Below are positions 22,401 through 34,900 of a DNA stretch of 64,000 bases, piece after piece. The stretch's first letter is position 1. Every line of letters begins with the position of its first letter. Location of the stretch: NCBI GenBank assembly GCA_963662175.1, contig OY759218.1:26930051-26994050 (forward strand), given 5' to 3'. The DNA is from Aradus depressus. Its lineage: Eukaryota; Arthropoda; Insecta; Hemiptera; Aradidae. The translations under genes and the position numbers were made by a program. A model generated the notes under the pieces. It made no database searches, had not been told where the DNA came from, and was given only the letters and a program-made list of their open reading frames with translations.

Positions 22401-23475
22401 GCCGTAGCTCTTGCATTTGCTCGGCACTAGACTTTTTAGGTTTTTTAAATTCCTTTTGATGCGAGCTTTCCTCTGATTTGCATTTTCTATAATTCCGCGC
22501 ATATTTACGATTCATATGAGACATCTTTAATTTTTTTGCAATTTTCAATTTAATACCGATTTTTACATATATCTCGGCGAATATTTTTATTGTTTCACTT
22601 TGAGTCCTAGTAGTGCTCCTCAAGCTCTTTACAATGACACCCGAATCAACGTCCTATCTAAACGCGTTATCACGCTACACTAATTTCTAATTTTACACAA
22701 CGCTAATTCGCAACAATCATCCGCCGGCGCCCACACTAGCCCGATAACGTCACAGGCAAACAAACACGTACAGACATGCTCTATCCATTGTGACCTCAAC
22801 CGTTGTTATCGCATTATTAGTCTCGTAGTTATTATCGACTGAAATCTGACGGTATTTTGCAACACAAGAACGTTTGACCGGCTATCACTGTGCTTAACGA
22901 GCAAATAGACGTTTTCACGTCAAGAATTTAGGGTAGGCAAAATTTATGACTCCCATAGTACGGGCTCATGTCCACCAGAGTGACGAAAGAGCGCTCTGGT
23001 AGTAGGCGATGTGACCTTGTAGTTAAAGCCCGGGCATGAGTCATAATAACTAACTCTATGTAAATCACTAAAAATTCAGTGTCATGAATAAACAGTGGAA
23101 GAATGGCATTAAAGATTGTGATGTTCCGGGCAATACCGGGTGCTACAGCTGTTACTAAATATTTATAAAATATCAGTGATTAAATTACTGTCCCTCACTT
23201 AATTGGGTAGTGTAAACTTTCAACTGCAGTAACTCAGAACTATTTTTAACCACTCAAGTCGTTCTTTCAGGAAGCTTTACGATTGTAAATAAATTATTTA
23301 AATGAAAGAAAAAAACAAAACAATATTTAAAATAAAAACATGTACCACTAACAACTGGAGGTACAGTCGGTTTTAATTCGTCCTCGAGCCCAGCCAGTTC
23401 ATTTTGTTCTCTTGCGAGGAACTCCGCAGCAGGATCAACATCACTGTCTTCAAAATTGTCACCGAAATCAGCCAT
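16457..23475 (-). CDS. Clc: Clathrin light chain
   Basis: Five coding exons on the minus strand: 23475-23346, 21653-21561, 20943-20839, 19869-19758 and 16637-16457. All have GT-AG junctions and consistent phases, giving 206 residues. The start is typical of animal clathrin light chains: MADFGDNFEDSDVDPAAEFL, a DPAAEFLAREQ segment that precedes the heavy-chain-regulating acidic region. The middle has DEPEKIKKWREDQKKLL and DKNEEVKKEEWMATAKREL, the charged helix that binds the clathrin heavy-chain hub. The end is TEWERIAKLCDFNPKASRSS followed by DVSRMRSIILQLKQ, the conserved C-terminal domain. An acceptor at 23483 seven bases before the ATG shows that an upstream untranslated exon exists. The protein acts on the cytoplasmic face of coated pits and vesicles. 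The introns hold several transposons. Complete, no break seen. Confidence 0.95.
16680..19755. other. Clathrin light chain last intron
   Basis: No coding signal. It holds local direct repeats near 16915-16985 (AATAAAACATACATGAAAAT twice) and a family A hammerhead-like solo repeat at 18190-18360. At 19180-19290 a segment with a B-box-like GGGTGCGAATCCC may be a second, unrelated tRNA-derived fragment. Confidence 0.5.
18190..18362 (-). ncRNA. Family A foldback unit with hammerhead-like core (solo)
   Basis: On the minus strand, CTAGACCTGACGATGGTATA, then AAGCCGAAACCGGTAGTTAT, then the conserved downstream block GAATAGACAATATTTC, AAATAAGTTTGTTTTATTTA and TTTCCACAATATGTCCGCG. The core matches hammerhead CUGANGA...GAAA with a self-complementary ACCGGU as stem III and GUA as the cleavage triplet. 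Activity is inferred only. Confidence 0.6.
20080..20545 (+). repeat. Transposon-like remnant in a clathrin light chain intron
   Basis: Purine-rich, GC-richer than its surroundings, with repeated CCGAGAGGATGA / CCAGAGAGGATAG units. It ends TTAGGGGGAGACTGTTGTGG, a phrase typical of the 3' end of LTR-retrotransposon coding regions. No protein domain could be recognised in any frame, so the class is uncertain. Confidence 0.35.
21676..21960. repeat. Perfect foldback of family A with two opposed hammerhead-like cores
   Basis: Left arm 21676-21836 is the reverse complement of right arm 21837-21960 and beyond, meeting at AACTTTAGTTCACAACTAGA with almost no spacer. Each arm holds CTGACGATGG-TATAA-AGCCGAAACCGG plus TAGTTGTATATATAT and the GAATAGACAATATTTC tail. 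It lies in a clathrin light chain intron. Arms this nearly identical imply a recent origin or ongoing gene conversion. Confidence 0.75.
22112..23058 (+). repeat. tRNA-derived SINE split by a nested insertion
   Basis: The 5' part (22112-22315) has the A box TAGCTTAGTGCATGCG, the B box GGGTTCGAAACCC and the body to GGTGAATAAAAA. The 3' part (22926-23058) resumes at ATTTAGGGTAGGCAAAATTT and ends GGGCATGAGTCATAATAACT. The flanks carry ATGTAAATCA on both sides, consistent with a 10-bp target duplication of the original SINE. Confidence 0.8.
22316..22925 (-). mobile_element. Nested insertion inside the SINE
   Basis: About 610 bp of CpG-richer DNA interrupts the SINE. Both ends carry CGTGAAAAC in inverted relation near the edges, hinting at poor terminal repeats. 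A minus-strand frame (22623-22320) ends with KPKKSSAEQMQELRQRRKEN, a basic stretch of the kind seen at the start of some transposon proteins. No transposase was recognised. Confidence 0.5.
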
Positions 23476-23599
23476 TGGAAATCTGGAAAATAAGGAACTT
23501 GTCATAGCATTATAATGGTATGGATTCAAGATAAAAAGAGCAGGTTCTGGAACACTCATAGAAGTAAAACAGAAACTAAAAGAAAGTAATAGTATACAC

Positions 23600-23790
23600 T
23601 ATTGGCGTCAACTACGATATTTTCACTATTGAAGTAAGTTAATCTTCAGGCATCGTATATCCTTGAATAACTACAAACAAAAGTCGGAAAGTAATTATGA
23701 ATACATAATTAACAGTAGAAATACATATTATTCAATATGATCGTCACGTACGATATTGTCATTATTGAAGTAAGTTACCCTTTAGGCCTT
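23600..23790 (+). repeat. Local direct duplication upstream of the clathrin light chain ATG
   Basis: GTCAACTACGATATTTTCAC + TATTGAAGTAAGTTAA near 23607 recurs as GTCACGTACGATATTGTCAT + TATTGAAGTAAGTTAC near 23743. The copies are about 135 bp apart in the 5' region of the gene. Confidence 0.6.
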
Positions 23791-23799
23791 GTGATGCTA

Positions 23800-25605
23800 A
23801 AAAAATATATATACATCTATTTTATAATAATATTGAATATGAAAACAATTAGAGGTGGTGTGAAAACAATGGTGTCACTTGTGCTATAGTGTAGTTTAGT
23901 CACAATATTCGAAAATTATTGGATTAAATCAACACAATTTTTCTTGAAACATAATCTACAGTCAGTGGATACAGGACACAATACGCTAACTTACATATCT
24001 CAAGTTAATTAGAAAATCTGGACAGAAAAAAAAGATAACCAAAGTTGTAAAACTCGTCGAATTTCCCGAAATCAATTGAAGAAGAAAAAACAGCACAGCA
24101 ACTTTCCACAAAACTTAATTTATAATAAAAAATAGAAGAATCAAAATCTAGCAGAATTTTTCCAAGTATACGGGACACCGAAAAGGGAACGATACCCGGC
24201 AAGAGTCATTTCGAACAAGGCTAAAAAAGCCACTCATCCATACCTAAAAAAAACAATAAAAAAAAAAGGGAATATAATATTATTTTTTAAAAACTACCTA
24301 ATTCCTTTCAAATATCTGCAAACGTATATAAGACTACAAATGTACTGAGCCTGTACTATCACTCTACTGATTATGAGTTAGGAGTGTATATAATCGAACA
24401 TGAAGAATCGATCATTCACTTATAAACGCGACGTACCTCAAAGTAAACTGCTCTTCTTAGAAAATGAGTAAAGGACTGTGACGACACTATAGGATTCCAC
24501 TGCCTGCTGGCATAGGAACGTATTATTATTGCATTAATAAGTTCCAATCTTTATTAATAAACAATACAAACTTCGTTTTTAAAAATATTGTCTATTCAAA
24601 GAAATGTAAACACAAACTACCGGTTATAGCATACCATCTAAGAATGCGAATTGTAACGTACTTTATGAAAGGACCATTCCTATTGCACAATTTTTAATTG
24701 ACAACGATCACTCCTGTCGTTTGTTTTGTTTTGCTTTTTTCAATTTTTTTCTATGCTGTTTTCTCGTTTCCAATTTTTTTTCTATGTAGAAGTTTGAACC
24801 CGGAGTTTACTTGAAATATCATCATTTAAAGTGCTTATCGGATTGTTCAATTAATTGTAATCGAATGATGGAAGTTTGTTTTCTGTGTAATAAAGTGGTT
24901 CTATGATATAATATTTGTTATTAAGAAGACTGTGTTTTGAAAAGTTTAGCTTTTTACGACTTATGTACAAAACACATTCAAATGTGTATACACGGATGAT
25001 TCACTTCACAGTGAAAATTTGCGAAGTATAAAAAGTGGGTAAACTGTAGGTATGAAAACTGAAGTATATATATATTTTTTTAAAGGATATTCCTACAGTT
25101 TGATAGTGTATAATTGAGATTTTAATTACTTCAGCTAGACACATTTAATGCTATAAAAGGACTATGCATAACTAATATTTTCAAGATGGGAGTCAATTTG
25201 ACGAACAATTTGCTTATTAGGAAGCATTAGAATGTCTTCGAAATACTTTCCTATTGCCTACTTATAACATGTGCCTCTAAATACCCCTAAAATTTGGATT
25301 ATTACCTTACGAAATTTCACTTATTTCCCCCACTAGTGCAGCAAATATCCCTAACTATGTGCCTTCAGCTGGATAATGTAACTATTGTGTGGAAATTTAA
25401 CATTTCATGTCTCAACATTCATCTGGCTTGCGCTTAAAAGCCCATATCAACATTCACAACTTCCTTAATTATCCGTATGTTTAACTTTTTTTTTATTGAA
25501 AAACAGTCAAAACTTCACTTTACAGTTCTAACTTTTTGGCCTATGAAAACCTAGTTGTTTTTGAAAACTGACATTATTGCAGAGATATTGTGAAATAATT
25601 CAAAT
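23800..25605. other. Intergenic region between head-to-head Clc and Ankle2
   Basis: Divergent promoters must lie here or in the flanking non-coding exons, but no core promoter motif is convincing. A decayed family A unit lies at about 24540-24655 (GGTATGCTATAACCGGTAGT on the minus strand with AATAGACAATATTTTTAAAA). The rest is AT-rich without genes. Confidence 0.45.
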
Positions 25606-25609
25606 GAAC

Positions 25610-25833
25610 TTGAAAGAAATAAAACTTGTTTATTTATGATATTGACTAATTTCACCAACTATATTTACATGGGAGTACTTTCGGTATTTCTACCATCCTC
25701 AGCCATCAGTCTTATCCCTTATGCTTTTGGCTGAGGATGGTAGAAATACCGAAAGTACTCCCATGTAAATATAGTTGGTGAAATTAGACAATATCATAAA
25801 TAAACAAGTTTTATTTCTTTCAAGTTCACTAGT
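25610..25833. repeat. Family B foldback with two opposed hammerhead-like cores
   Basis: Near-perfect palindrome with a ~22-bp spacer (CATCAGTCTTATCCCTTATG). The plus core (25727-25763) is GGCTGAGGATGGTAGAAATA + CCGAAAGTACTCCCATG, and the minus core at 25668-25704 is its mirror. The tail is AATTAGACAATATCATAAAT. Stem II GGUA/UACC, self-complementary stem III AGUACU, cleavage triplet CUC, and stem I UGG/CCA all pair. It lies just upstream of the Ankle2 start exon. Confidence 0.75.
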
Positions 25834-25913
25834 TGTTTTTACTTATATTTATTTTTATTCCTCCACCCCTTATATGTATCTAATATATGTATATAATTTT
25901 TTTTTTTTTAGTT

Positions 25914-28900
25914 ATGAATCTCTCCATTGTGAATTTTAGCAGCTATTCTGAAGGTAATCAAGATTATTTAGGCTCAGAAACTGTATATTATGCAGTTTAC
26001 GTTCCGCCTGAAGGAGAGATCTCTTCTAAAGATCCCAACATGAGTAAGTTTAAAAAATAATTTATAATGAATTTCTATTATTAATATGAGGGAACTTGGT
26101 GAATGGAATCCCTTTATTTCTCGTGTAGCGCAAGTTACATTAGGTTAAACTGAATTTTACTTGCATTAGATAACAGTGTATGAACCTTGATGGTTGAGTT
26201 GTTAACGAATGTTTGAACTTCATTAGAGACGTTTTATTATATTTTGTGAATGTTATAGTAATTTATATTATTCTGAGTTGAATAGTACTTTCTTTTTTTA
26301 AGAGTGGGAGAAGGGGCTATTTTTACAATATAAGGAGAAAGCGGAGGCATGTGATATCTCTAAAATTCTCAAGATGGCGTGCTAAGGAAGGAAGAAGGGT
26401 GGTTCGTTCCTCACACTCCCCTTCCACCCTCACGAAATTCTTAGAATACGATTACGACGACACATTAATTTTCAGCAAATTCGGTCAAAGTGAAGGAGCA
26501 ATTTAGGGAGTGGCTTAGCACAAAAACCGCAATACGTCAGATGTCACTGAATATGATGACCTCTATATATTTTCAACCACATCGGTCGATTGGTTTAAAA
26601 CTGAGTGCGAAAACTTATTTGAACTTATTTGAATTGAAAACTTATTATAACCTCACTCACCTATTAGAAGAATGAAAACATTTTTATGTACTATTCTTAA
26701 ATGATAATAAAACATGGGATTAAAAATTAGTTAAACAACAAATACCATCATTGATAGGACTGCGAAAGTTGACATGTGTGTTTTTGTGCCTGTGATGAAT
26801 ATAAATATTGGGTGATACTTGTCTTTGAGGCAATTTATCTAGTCGGTACGCCATTGGGAACCGCTGATATAGATGATAGAGCTCCCTGTCAGGGTCCCGT
26901 CTCTATTTTCGAAATAGGTCCGGTCTTTAGCCTCTAACCAATGTCGAATCTTTTCTTTCTCTACACTGAAGTTATTAATGGGACCTAGGTCGGGAAAACT
27001 TCTAACAAGTTCGAACTTGAATCCACTCATTTCATAGTATTTTTCCCTGTGGATGCCTTTTTGTTGCTCTGCGCAACCCCTTCAACGTCTTAGTTTATGA
27101 GGACACCCTCTCGCCTGGCTTCTCGGTTGATATTGCGGAAAACGGCTAGGAGGGACCCTCCTATCACTGCGAGGTCTTCGGGGTATCCTAGTATCTGGGT
27201 GGATCTATTCCCAGCCTCATCCAACTCTGAAGTACATGATTGAACAAGAGTGAGGCGAGGGCTTCCGCTTCTCTTAGTCCATTCTCTGTTCGCAGGGCTT
27301 CGGACAGTTCCCCATCGGCCCTGATTCGATTATTTTTGTGTCGCAACGTCATTTCCACCAGCCTTTCTAGTTTCCCATACTCACTTTATAACTCCCAGAT
27401 TTATTGAATCTAAAAATTAAGAAAGTAATATAGTCAAACTAGAAACAAGAGAGAAACATTTTTTAAAGGATGTCAACGTGGATTATTAACGGCTTTTTCG
27501 GCCAAGCCAAAATTTATTCAATTGAGCCAAACAATGGTGTCCTTTCTTTGTAAGAAGCCATTTAAAAATCACGGTCGCTTAATTACTACAATGTTTTTTA
27601 TATCTACTTTATGACCATAATTTATTAATTACTTTTTTTTTGTTTTTAGTGATGGTTTTCACTGACAAATCAGAAGCTCTTAAAATGTTTAAGCTAAATA
27701 AAAAATCCAGGCTAAAATATTTTATGCATTTGGAGGAAGCACAATATTTTTCTATTCTTGGTGACAATCATGTTACTACTACTGATAGTCCTTCGGTAGC
27801 AGCTGAGAAGTCTACCTTTAAGTGCCCTAAGTCCCAGGAGTTGGTAAAATTTCGAAAGGCTATAGAAGCATCTGATACTAATACAGTGAAGAAGGTGGTT
27901 CTTGAAAATCCTAGGTTTCTTGTGGGTAGCGGGGATACACCAGCCATTTTGCAGGTACTTATTACATTTTTTTGACCCTATGAAATTTTTAAAAAAAATT
28001 ATTTCTCACAAAGAAGCCAAACTTTAATGTATTAACAGTTAGTTGCACCTATTTAATGCGGGCTCAAAGAAATAACTCAATGAGCCTAATAAAGCTATCT
28101 ATTTTCTTCCGTTTGAAATGCCCAAATTTGTCCAATTTGTTTCTCTAGTATTATTTACACACGATTTTGCACAGTATGAACCGACCCTACCTATGGAATT
28201 GAGTCCAACAACGAAATATCTGTTTTAGGTTTAATGTTTTTTATGGGTAATGACCCAATTCTAGTTTTTTTCTCTTTCGTTCTGTAGTTATTTAATTTAA
28301 TAAATACAAGATGTTCTTCCTATTTCTTAAGGCTCTACTAGACAGTTCCGAACCCGGCCGAGGCCCTTAGGTTTTTATGTAAGGTAAAAACCTTGAGCAT
28401 GCCGTCCTTCGGTTGGTCCCGCGTTAGTGCGTTATCAGACAATTTTTAAAGACCCCTGGCTTAGGTACCCAAACCAGGCTAGGCAACATTTAGTACTAGT
28501 ATTATTTACAGAGTAGAGTTGGGCTTATGTACACCAGAAAGGTCACAGAAAAAGGATCAGCTGAAAATATGAAAATGTATAAATATTATTTTGTCCTTGC
28601 ATATCAGAATAAGCCACCGGCAACCATCTTAAGATTTATGACTTTAGAAAAGTCTAGTTATTTTTCTACTACCAATAAAAAATTATTATTATTTGAGTTT
28701 CTGTTCTAGGAAGGATTTCGGTACAACGCTTTGCACGTTGCGGCCAAGGCTCATGCGGCTGAAGTTTGCCATTATATTTTAGATACTATTCTATCTGTTG
28801 AGTTCTTTAAAAAGTTATATGGAATTAACGGCATAGACTACCAAGATAGATGTGAAGTTCTTCTAGACCTGTACTTGAATATGCCTGAAAGAGGTTTAAA

Positions 28901-31900
28901 TGAAACTCCTTTGCATTTTGCTTGTAAATATGGAGCGTTAGAAGTCGTTAAAATTTTACTATGTTATCCTCAATGCGACAGATTACACATTAATAAACAT
29001 GGAATGGCTCCTCGGGATGTAAGTTTCAATTTAAAATCTATATCTATAAACTTAGCGGCTGTCCATAAAATTGTCCAACATATTTGATCCCACCCCTCTT
29101 TTACAAAAAGTCACTCTTCCACGTAACATTAACTTTTTTTTTTTTTAAGTTTATTATATGACGAGTGAAATGAAAACTCCTAGCCTTCTTTTTTCCCTGA
29201 GTAAGACACTATTCTCAGTCAAATTGGTCAAGAAAAAGAAAAGTTTCGAGGGAGAGTGAACACTTACTTTTTTTTAAATACAATTTTGGGTTCAGGGATA
29301 CAATATACTACGTATAGCTGGAGAAGTAAATTTTCCCAAAGTCACTTTTATAAACCTACCCCCCTCCCTCCTCCTCTTCTAAAGAAATGTTAGTTGGTGC
29401 TCGTACCTTGGTATACTGAAATGAACACCGCACCTGGGATGTGACCTCCTCGTACCCGTACGGATACTTACAACTTGAATAGAATATCAATAAAAACATC
29501 ATAAAAAACTTGTCGATGAATCACCCGAAATATATTTTCCCAGCCAGAAATAATCAACTAAGTTTTTGCTCTCCCTCTGAAACCAATCTATCTATTTGGT
29601 TGAAAATTGGTTGGTTTCGTTCTCATGAGGTTTTGGATTTACATACGAAATGTCTTGTAACATTCATTACACATTAAATTATCGGGGTTTCTGTTTTCTC
29701 CCCCGAATTGCATGAAAAGACAAAATAGCCCATCTCTCGTTACATTTTCCAAGTTTTTCGCACTGATTGAATTATTGTTTTCACAGGTTGTATGCACGAG
29801 GGCTCCAGAAGAAGCTATGATTAATAAAAACGAAATTTTAAAAGCCTTACATCGTGAATATTATATTCCAGTTTTGAGATGTGAGGACGGCGGGATCCCC
29901 CCCATAATTGGACTTCCGTTCACACTTTCAAGTCCACCGGTAACTCATTATTTGCGCATACTTATATTATTTGATATATAGGGTTTCCCAAATAAGTCGG
30001 CCAACTTTGGCCTCTAGTTTTAATGGATAAAATTAATATAGAAAGCTTTGGTTTCCTTTTAACTTATTGTTTTGAGCATTACTGACCGTTAGTGCCCCAC
30101 CGGTTCAACCTTGGGTCGCTCGGTCACAAGCAGCTGAGCTTGAGAACCTTTACCGCTCACGGAAAGGACTGACGGGAGGATCTCATTTAATTTTTTCGGA
30201 TATATAGTATGCTTTGTGAACATGATAACCTGACTGAGAGAATCTGACCCCACTCCTCTCCAGCAGCCAAAGCTGTACCAGTGGGGCATTAATACAGGAG
30301 TATCAACCATTTTTCCAAATCTTTGGTTCACAAGCCATAGGCAGTTGGATATACGAACCTCAGCTAGACTGCTCGGCAACGGTAGGCTCTTCGGTTAGTA
30401 TGTACTGGTTAGAGCTGTGATTTGTATTCAATAAAAACAGCGAAATATGCACAAATGTATTTGGCAAAATATGCAATTAAAATCTAAAAATATATGAAAG
30501 GCTGAAAGTATCTATAGAATAAAATAAACTACAGAAGTAATAGAAAATCATTATAGACATGAAATTTATTAAATAAAAAATTTAAAAGCAAAAAAATATA
30601 GTGATATAAAACATTATTTGAACAGAGAAAAATTTAATCGTCTAAAAAACTTACAATTACACACAATAACTTTTTTTAATTTTCAAACAAAAAAGATCGC
30701 TTATCTGGCTTCAAAATTGATTTGTATCGGCCGAATGTGAGCGCTCCATATCAATTGAAGTACCTGGCTCATAATTGAAAACCCCAATATCCATTGGGCT
30801 CAATTAAACCCCTGACTTCGCTCACCACCTCCACTTCTTTTCACCCAGACGTTTAAAACTAAACTGATCGACTTAGAAAGGAATAAGAAAGAAGGGGGGA
30901 AATGGGCATAAAGACAGTTCCGAGAATAAATTATTGAAATAAACAGTCAGAATAAGAAGTTCGCAATATGAACACAATGAATTCAAGAGAAACATTGGAG
31001 TTTCTGGAATGCACTCATCTCAGTAAAAGGCGCGTACACTTGGCCAAACAGAAGCAAATTTAGTGGGAAAAAGTTGGATTAATTTTTATTAATAGTCAGT
31101 TTACAAAAAAAAATGAAAATGGCTTTTAAAAAAATCGGAATAGGTATGTACTATACCTATACAGTGCTGGGGAACGGTAGGCACCTCAGAAAGTATGTTT
31201 TTAGCTTAAATTTAAGAAAACACACTATATACGTGTTTCTTAAGGTTCTCTGGGATGATGTTACTTTTATTAATTATTTATCTTCTATCTTGACAATATT
31301 TCGAGTCACAATGAACTCATTGTTCAAGTGTCCCAAAATATTGTCAAAAAAAAAAGACACCTCTGGAAAAAACAACACACTGTATAATATATTTCTTACT
31401 GAAAATTACGAATCAGAGAGCTTTGCGCGAAACCTTCCCTTGGGCTGATTTCACTGAAAATTGACAGGTATCATCCTTACTAGATCCTATATCCACAGAT
31501 AGAATTTCATATTGATTCGTCTTTACATAGACAGTTATTAAGATTTTTGAGTACAACCTCCACCCTCTGGTCCCCCCCTCCTCCCTTCGGTTTCGTGTTT
31601 ATTACATTTAGTACAACAGCAGTTATTAGAGTTTTTGTGTTAAGCCTCCCCCTAATCCCCCCCTCCCCTTTGGCTCGATGGGCTGAAAATCAATAAGTGT
31701 CGTCGTCTTTAGAAAGTTGTCTTGTTCACATGCACACATACAGACAGACATTTTTTTTTTCATATTTGGAATCTTGAGGTCGGAAAACTCCGCATCGAAT
31801 TTTTGACCGATTACATAACTTTCCCTATACTTCGTATATCTGGGGAAGTAAACATTTGTTAAAAGGAAACCATGACTTTCAGTGTTAATTTTATCCATTG

Positions 31901-34900
31901 AGACTTGAGATATTTAACTTATAATAACACCACTTGAAAGCTCAAATTCTCGAATGTAGCGGTTTAGACGTCTTCGGAAAGTTGGCCGTCTTATATTGCA
32001 GGACATCTCTTATATTGTTGATTCTCTAGGGGCAAAAAGAAAAAAAAAATCCAACCCGATCGTACCTTATTTTCTACTTGCTTTTCTGGAAGAAATGCAT
32101 AGTTTTCGGTACCTTTTTTGTTTTCTTTAGTTTCGGTACATGGTATTATAAATGAAAAAATGCATGAAACTAACCTGAAAAGTATAAATTAAAAAAAAGA
32201 GGTATGTCGATGCAGGTATAGCATGATGATAATTAATTCAAAAAACATTTATCGAATACTACAACTTTTGCCACGACAAACAGTGCTTCGACTATATGGG
32301 GAGGAAGGACAAAAATCAAATCTAACCTATTAAGTTTTTTTTTTAATTTTTTAAGTACAAATTTGACCAAACATACAAGACCGTTTTGGCCGTCCACAAG
32401 TTTTCCCGGAGGTTACAGATGATTTGGATCCCAAGTTGTCAGCTATGTAGTTCGGCAAATCGAGCCAATTTTTATGTTTAATGTTAAATTGGGTGAAATT
32501 TGTATGACAGTTTTCCCAAATTCTTTTTATGTCTACACACCGCCGCTAACAAAATGTTTTAAAAAGGGTTTGAACCTCAACAGAGCACCCACCCAATTTA
32601 AAATATTCCACTGTTAATTTTAAAATCTTCTCCTTTTTCGTACCGGATGCAGTGACTCGCGACACTATTCCCACTAGTTTTGGAGTGTTCTTAAAAAAAT
32701 AAAAAATCCCATTCACTTAAACTTGCAAATTTATGCAAGATTTTTCAAAATTATCTTGCACAGGCGAATACGACAACTTTACGCATAGATCCCATCAATG
32801 GTTTCACTTTTTTTGAGAAAAATCATTTTTAATGTCAAGAAAAGTAAAAGGTTTTAGGTGTATATTTGAAGTAAAATGTTACCTATTAAAAATGTTTTTT
32901 TTTTTTTCTAAATTGAAGAATAATAGTACTACAGTACATTAGTAATATTATCATGAAAAAATAATAAAACTACCGCGTTGAAGGGTCTATTTTGAATAAC
33001 AAAATAATATACCATTAAAATATGCCGTGCTATCAGATTTAAAAACTACTCAAGTGAAAATAATTCTACTTACCTTTTAATCCCAGAAGCTAATGTTGAC
33101 ACTTGTTTATAAAGCCTTTGACTAATGCCAAACAAGTCTGAATCACCAAATGGAATTAACAAACAGTTGATTTTTTGGCTTTTGTCCATTGTGCTAGGGA
33201 CTCTGAGACGGCTCGATCATAAAAGTGCTACGAATTCTCATGGAGGTATTTATTTTAATAAAATAACTCTTTAAAATTGAAAATTACATATCTTATATAT
33301 ATAAAATTGTATATATATATATATAATTACATATCTTTTTGAACATTTTGGCGTTGTTTACCAATATTCTACAATTCTTTATTATATCAAAATTTCATAC
33401 AAGTCTAGTCGCAGATTTAAATTTTTTTGACTTTGCCTGGAAGAGACCATGTGTTTCTTTTTAAATATTGAAATTGACTTTGGTGATTTTGTCTATAGAT
33501 TTAGAGTCAACCATTTGTTTTGTTAACAACAGATAATTGACCACTATATTGTCTTTATGCCATTTTTTCTTCTTTTAGATTAGCTCCCCGAAGGCGTTGA
33601 CACCTTTAGAAGTTCGTGCCGTTGTGGGACCTATGTCGAAGGAGGAGGCGGATCGGTTTCGAAAGAAATGGAAAGTTTCACCTCGCGTCACCCCTGAATG
33701 GTGTAAGCGTCGTCCCGAACTGACAGACCCTGAAAAGGGTCTTGAAATAGTTGGAAGGTAAATGAACACAATTTTATTAATTTACTGGTAGGTTACTCGG
33801 GAGTAACTGCATTATATCACTTTAGCTGAAGCTGATAACGGACAATATCCCGACAGGAAATAAAAATGATACTTAGCATTTTCGCAGAGATATTGTGAAA
33901 CACTTAATAAAAATATAAAGAAAAATGAATGTTTTTTAAAAAATATATGGATATTGTACCTACATTTTTTGTGACATTTGTACATTACTCAACTTACTGG
34001 AAATAAACAGAGCACTACAAGAAGGAGATTGTATGAACGATCAGACCAATCTCTAATATTAACCCCTTTTATCGCCAATAATATAATCCTTCAGTCTCTG
34101 TGTATACGTACTTGTTTTCTGAAAAAAACTGTATTTTTAATTTTATTCATATATTTATTATTGTAATCTTTGATTTATTTTATTTATGCATATATGAGTT
34201 CAGTACATACTATTTCAAAACAACAAAAAAAAGTCTGTTATTATTAAGATTTCAATTTGAGACGAAATTTTATTTTAAAGACTTAACTGTACATGATTAG
34301 GGACAGGGGAAAAGCCCGGGCTGACAAATGGGGACAGTTTCGATTGTATACTGGTTGAACTTCCATTCAGTATTTGTTAAATCATGGCTGAAGATGGTAG
34401 CAATATCGAAAGTACTCTTATACATCTTGTGAAATAGACAATATTTTTAAAAAAACATTCGTTTTTCTTTATATTTTTAGTGAATAAAAAGCTTATTCTC
34501 CACCCCTTCTTCTCTTCCCCCCTTTGTCTCACCATCTCATTCCCCACCCAACCCACCTCGCTATCTCTTACTTCTTTCGCCACTCCTTCGCTGATCTTAT
34601 ATATCTCCGGTATTTTTAACTTTAGCGCAAAAATTTATGATACAAGAAGTAATTAAAATGAAAATTTCTGTCATATTGATTCAGCCATTTTTTAAAATAG
34701 GATCATATTTACTGAGGAAAGATGAAAATACTTTTTCTTTCACCCAGAAACCCCTCCATTCATTGTTTCTGAAATCAAATGTATTCTAAATCCTACTCGT
34801 GAATATGCACATTAAAATATGAAGTTTAGTTGAAATATGTTGTGATGATAGGACAAACATACACGAAAGCTAAAAACCATTAGCGTGCTCTGACCTGAAA

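Noticed and set aside
30089..30379. 96-codon minus ORF in Ankle2 intron 4
   Set aside because: No recognisable domain, no splice support, and located in repeat-rich DNA.
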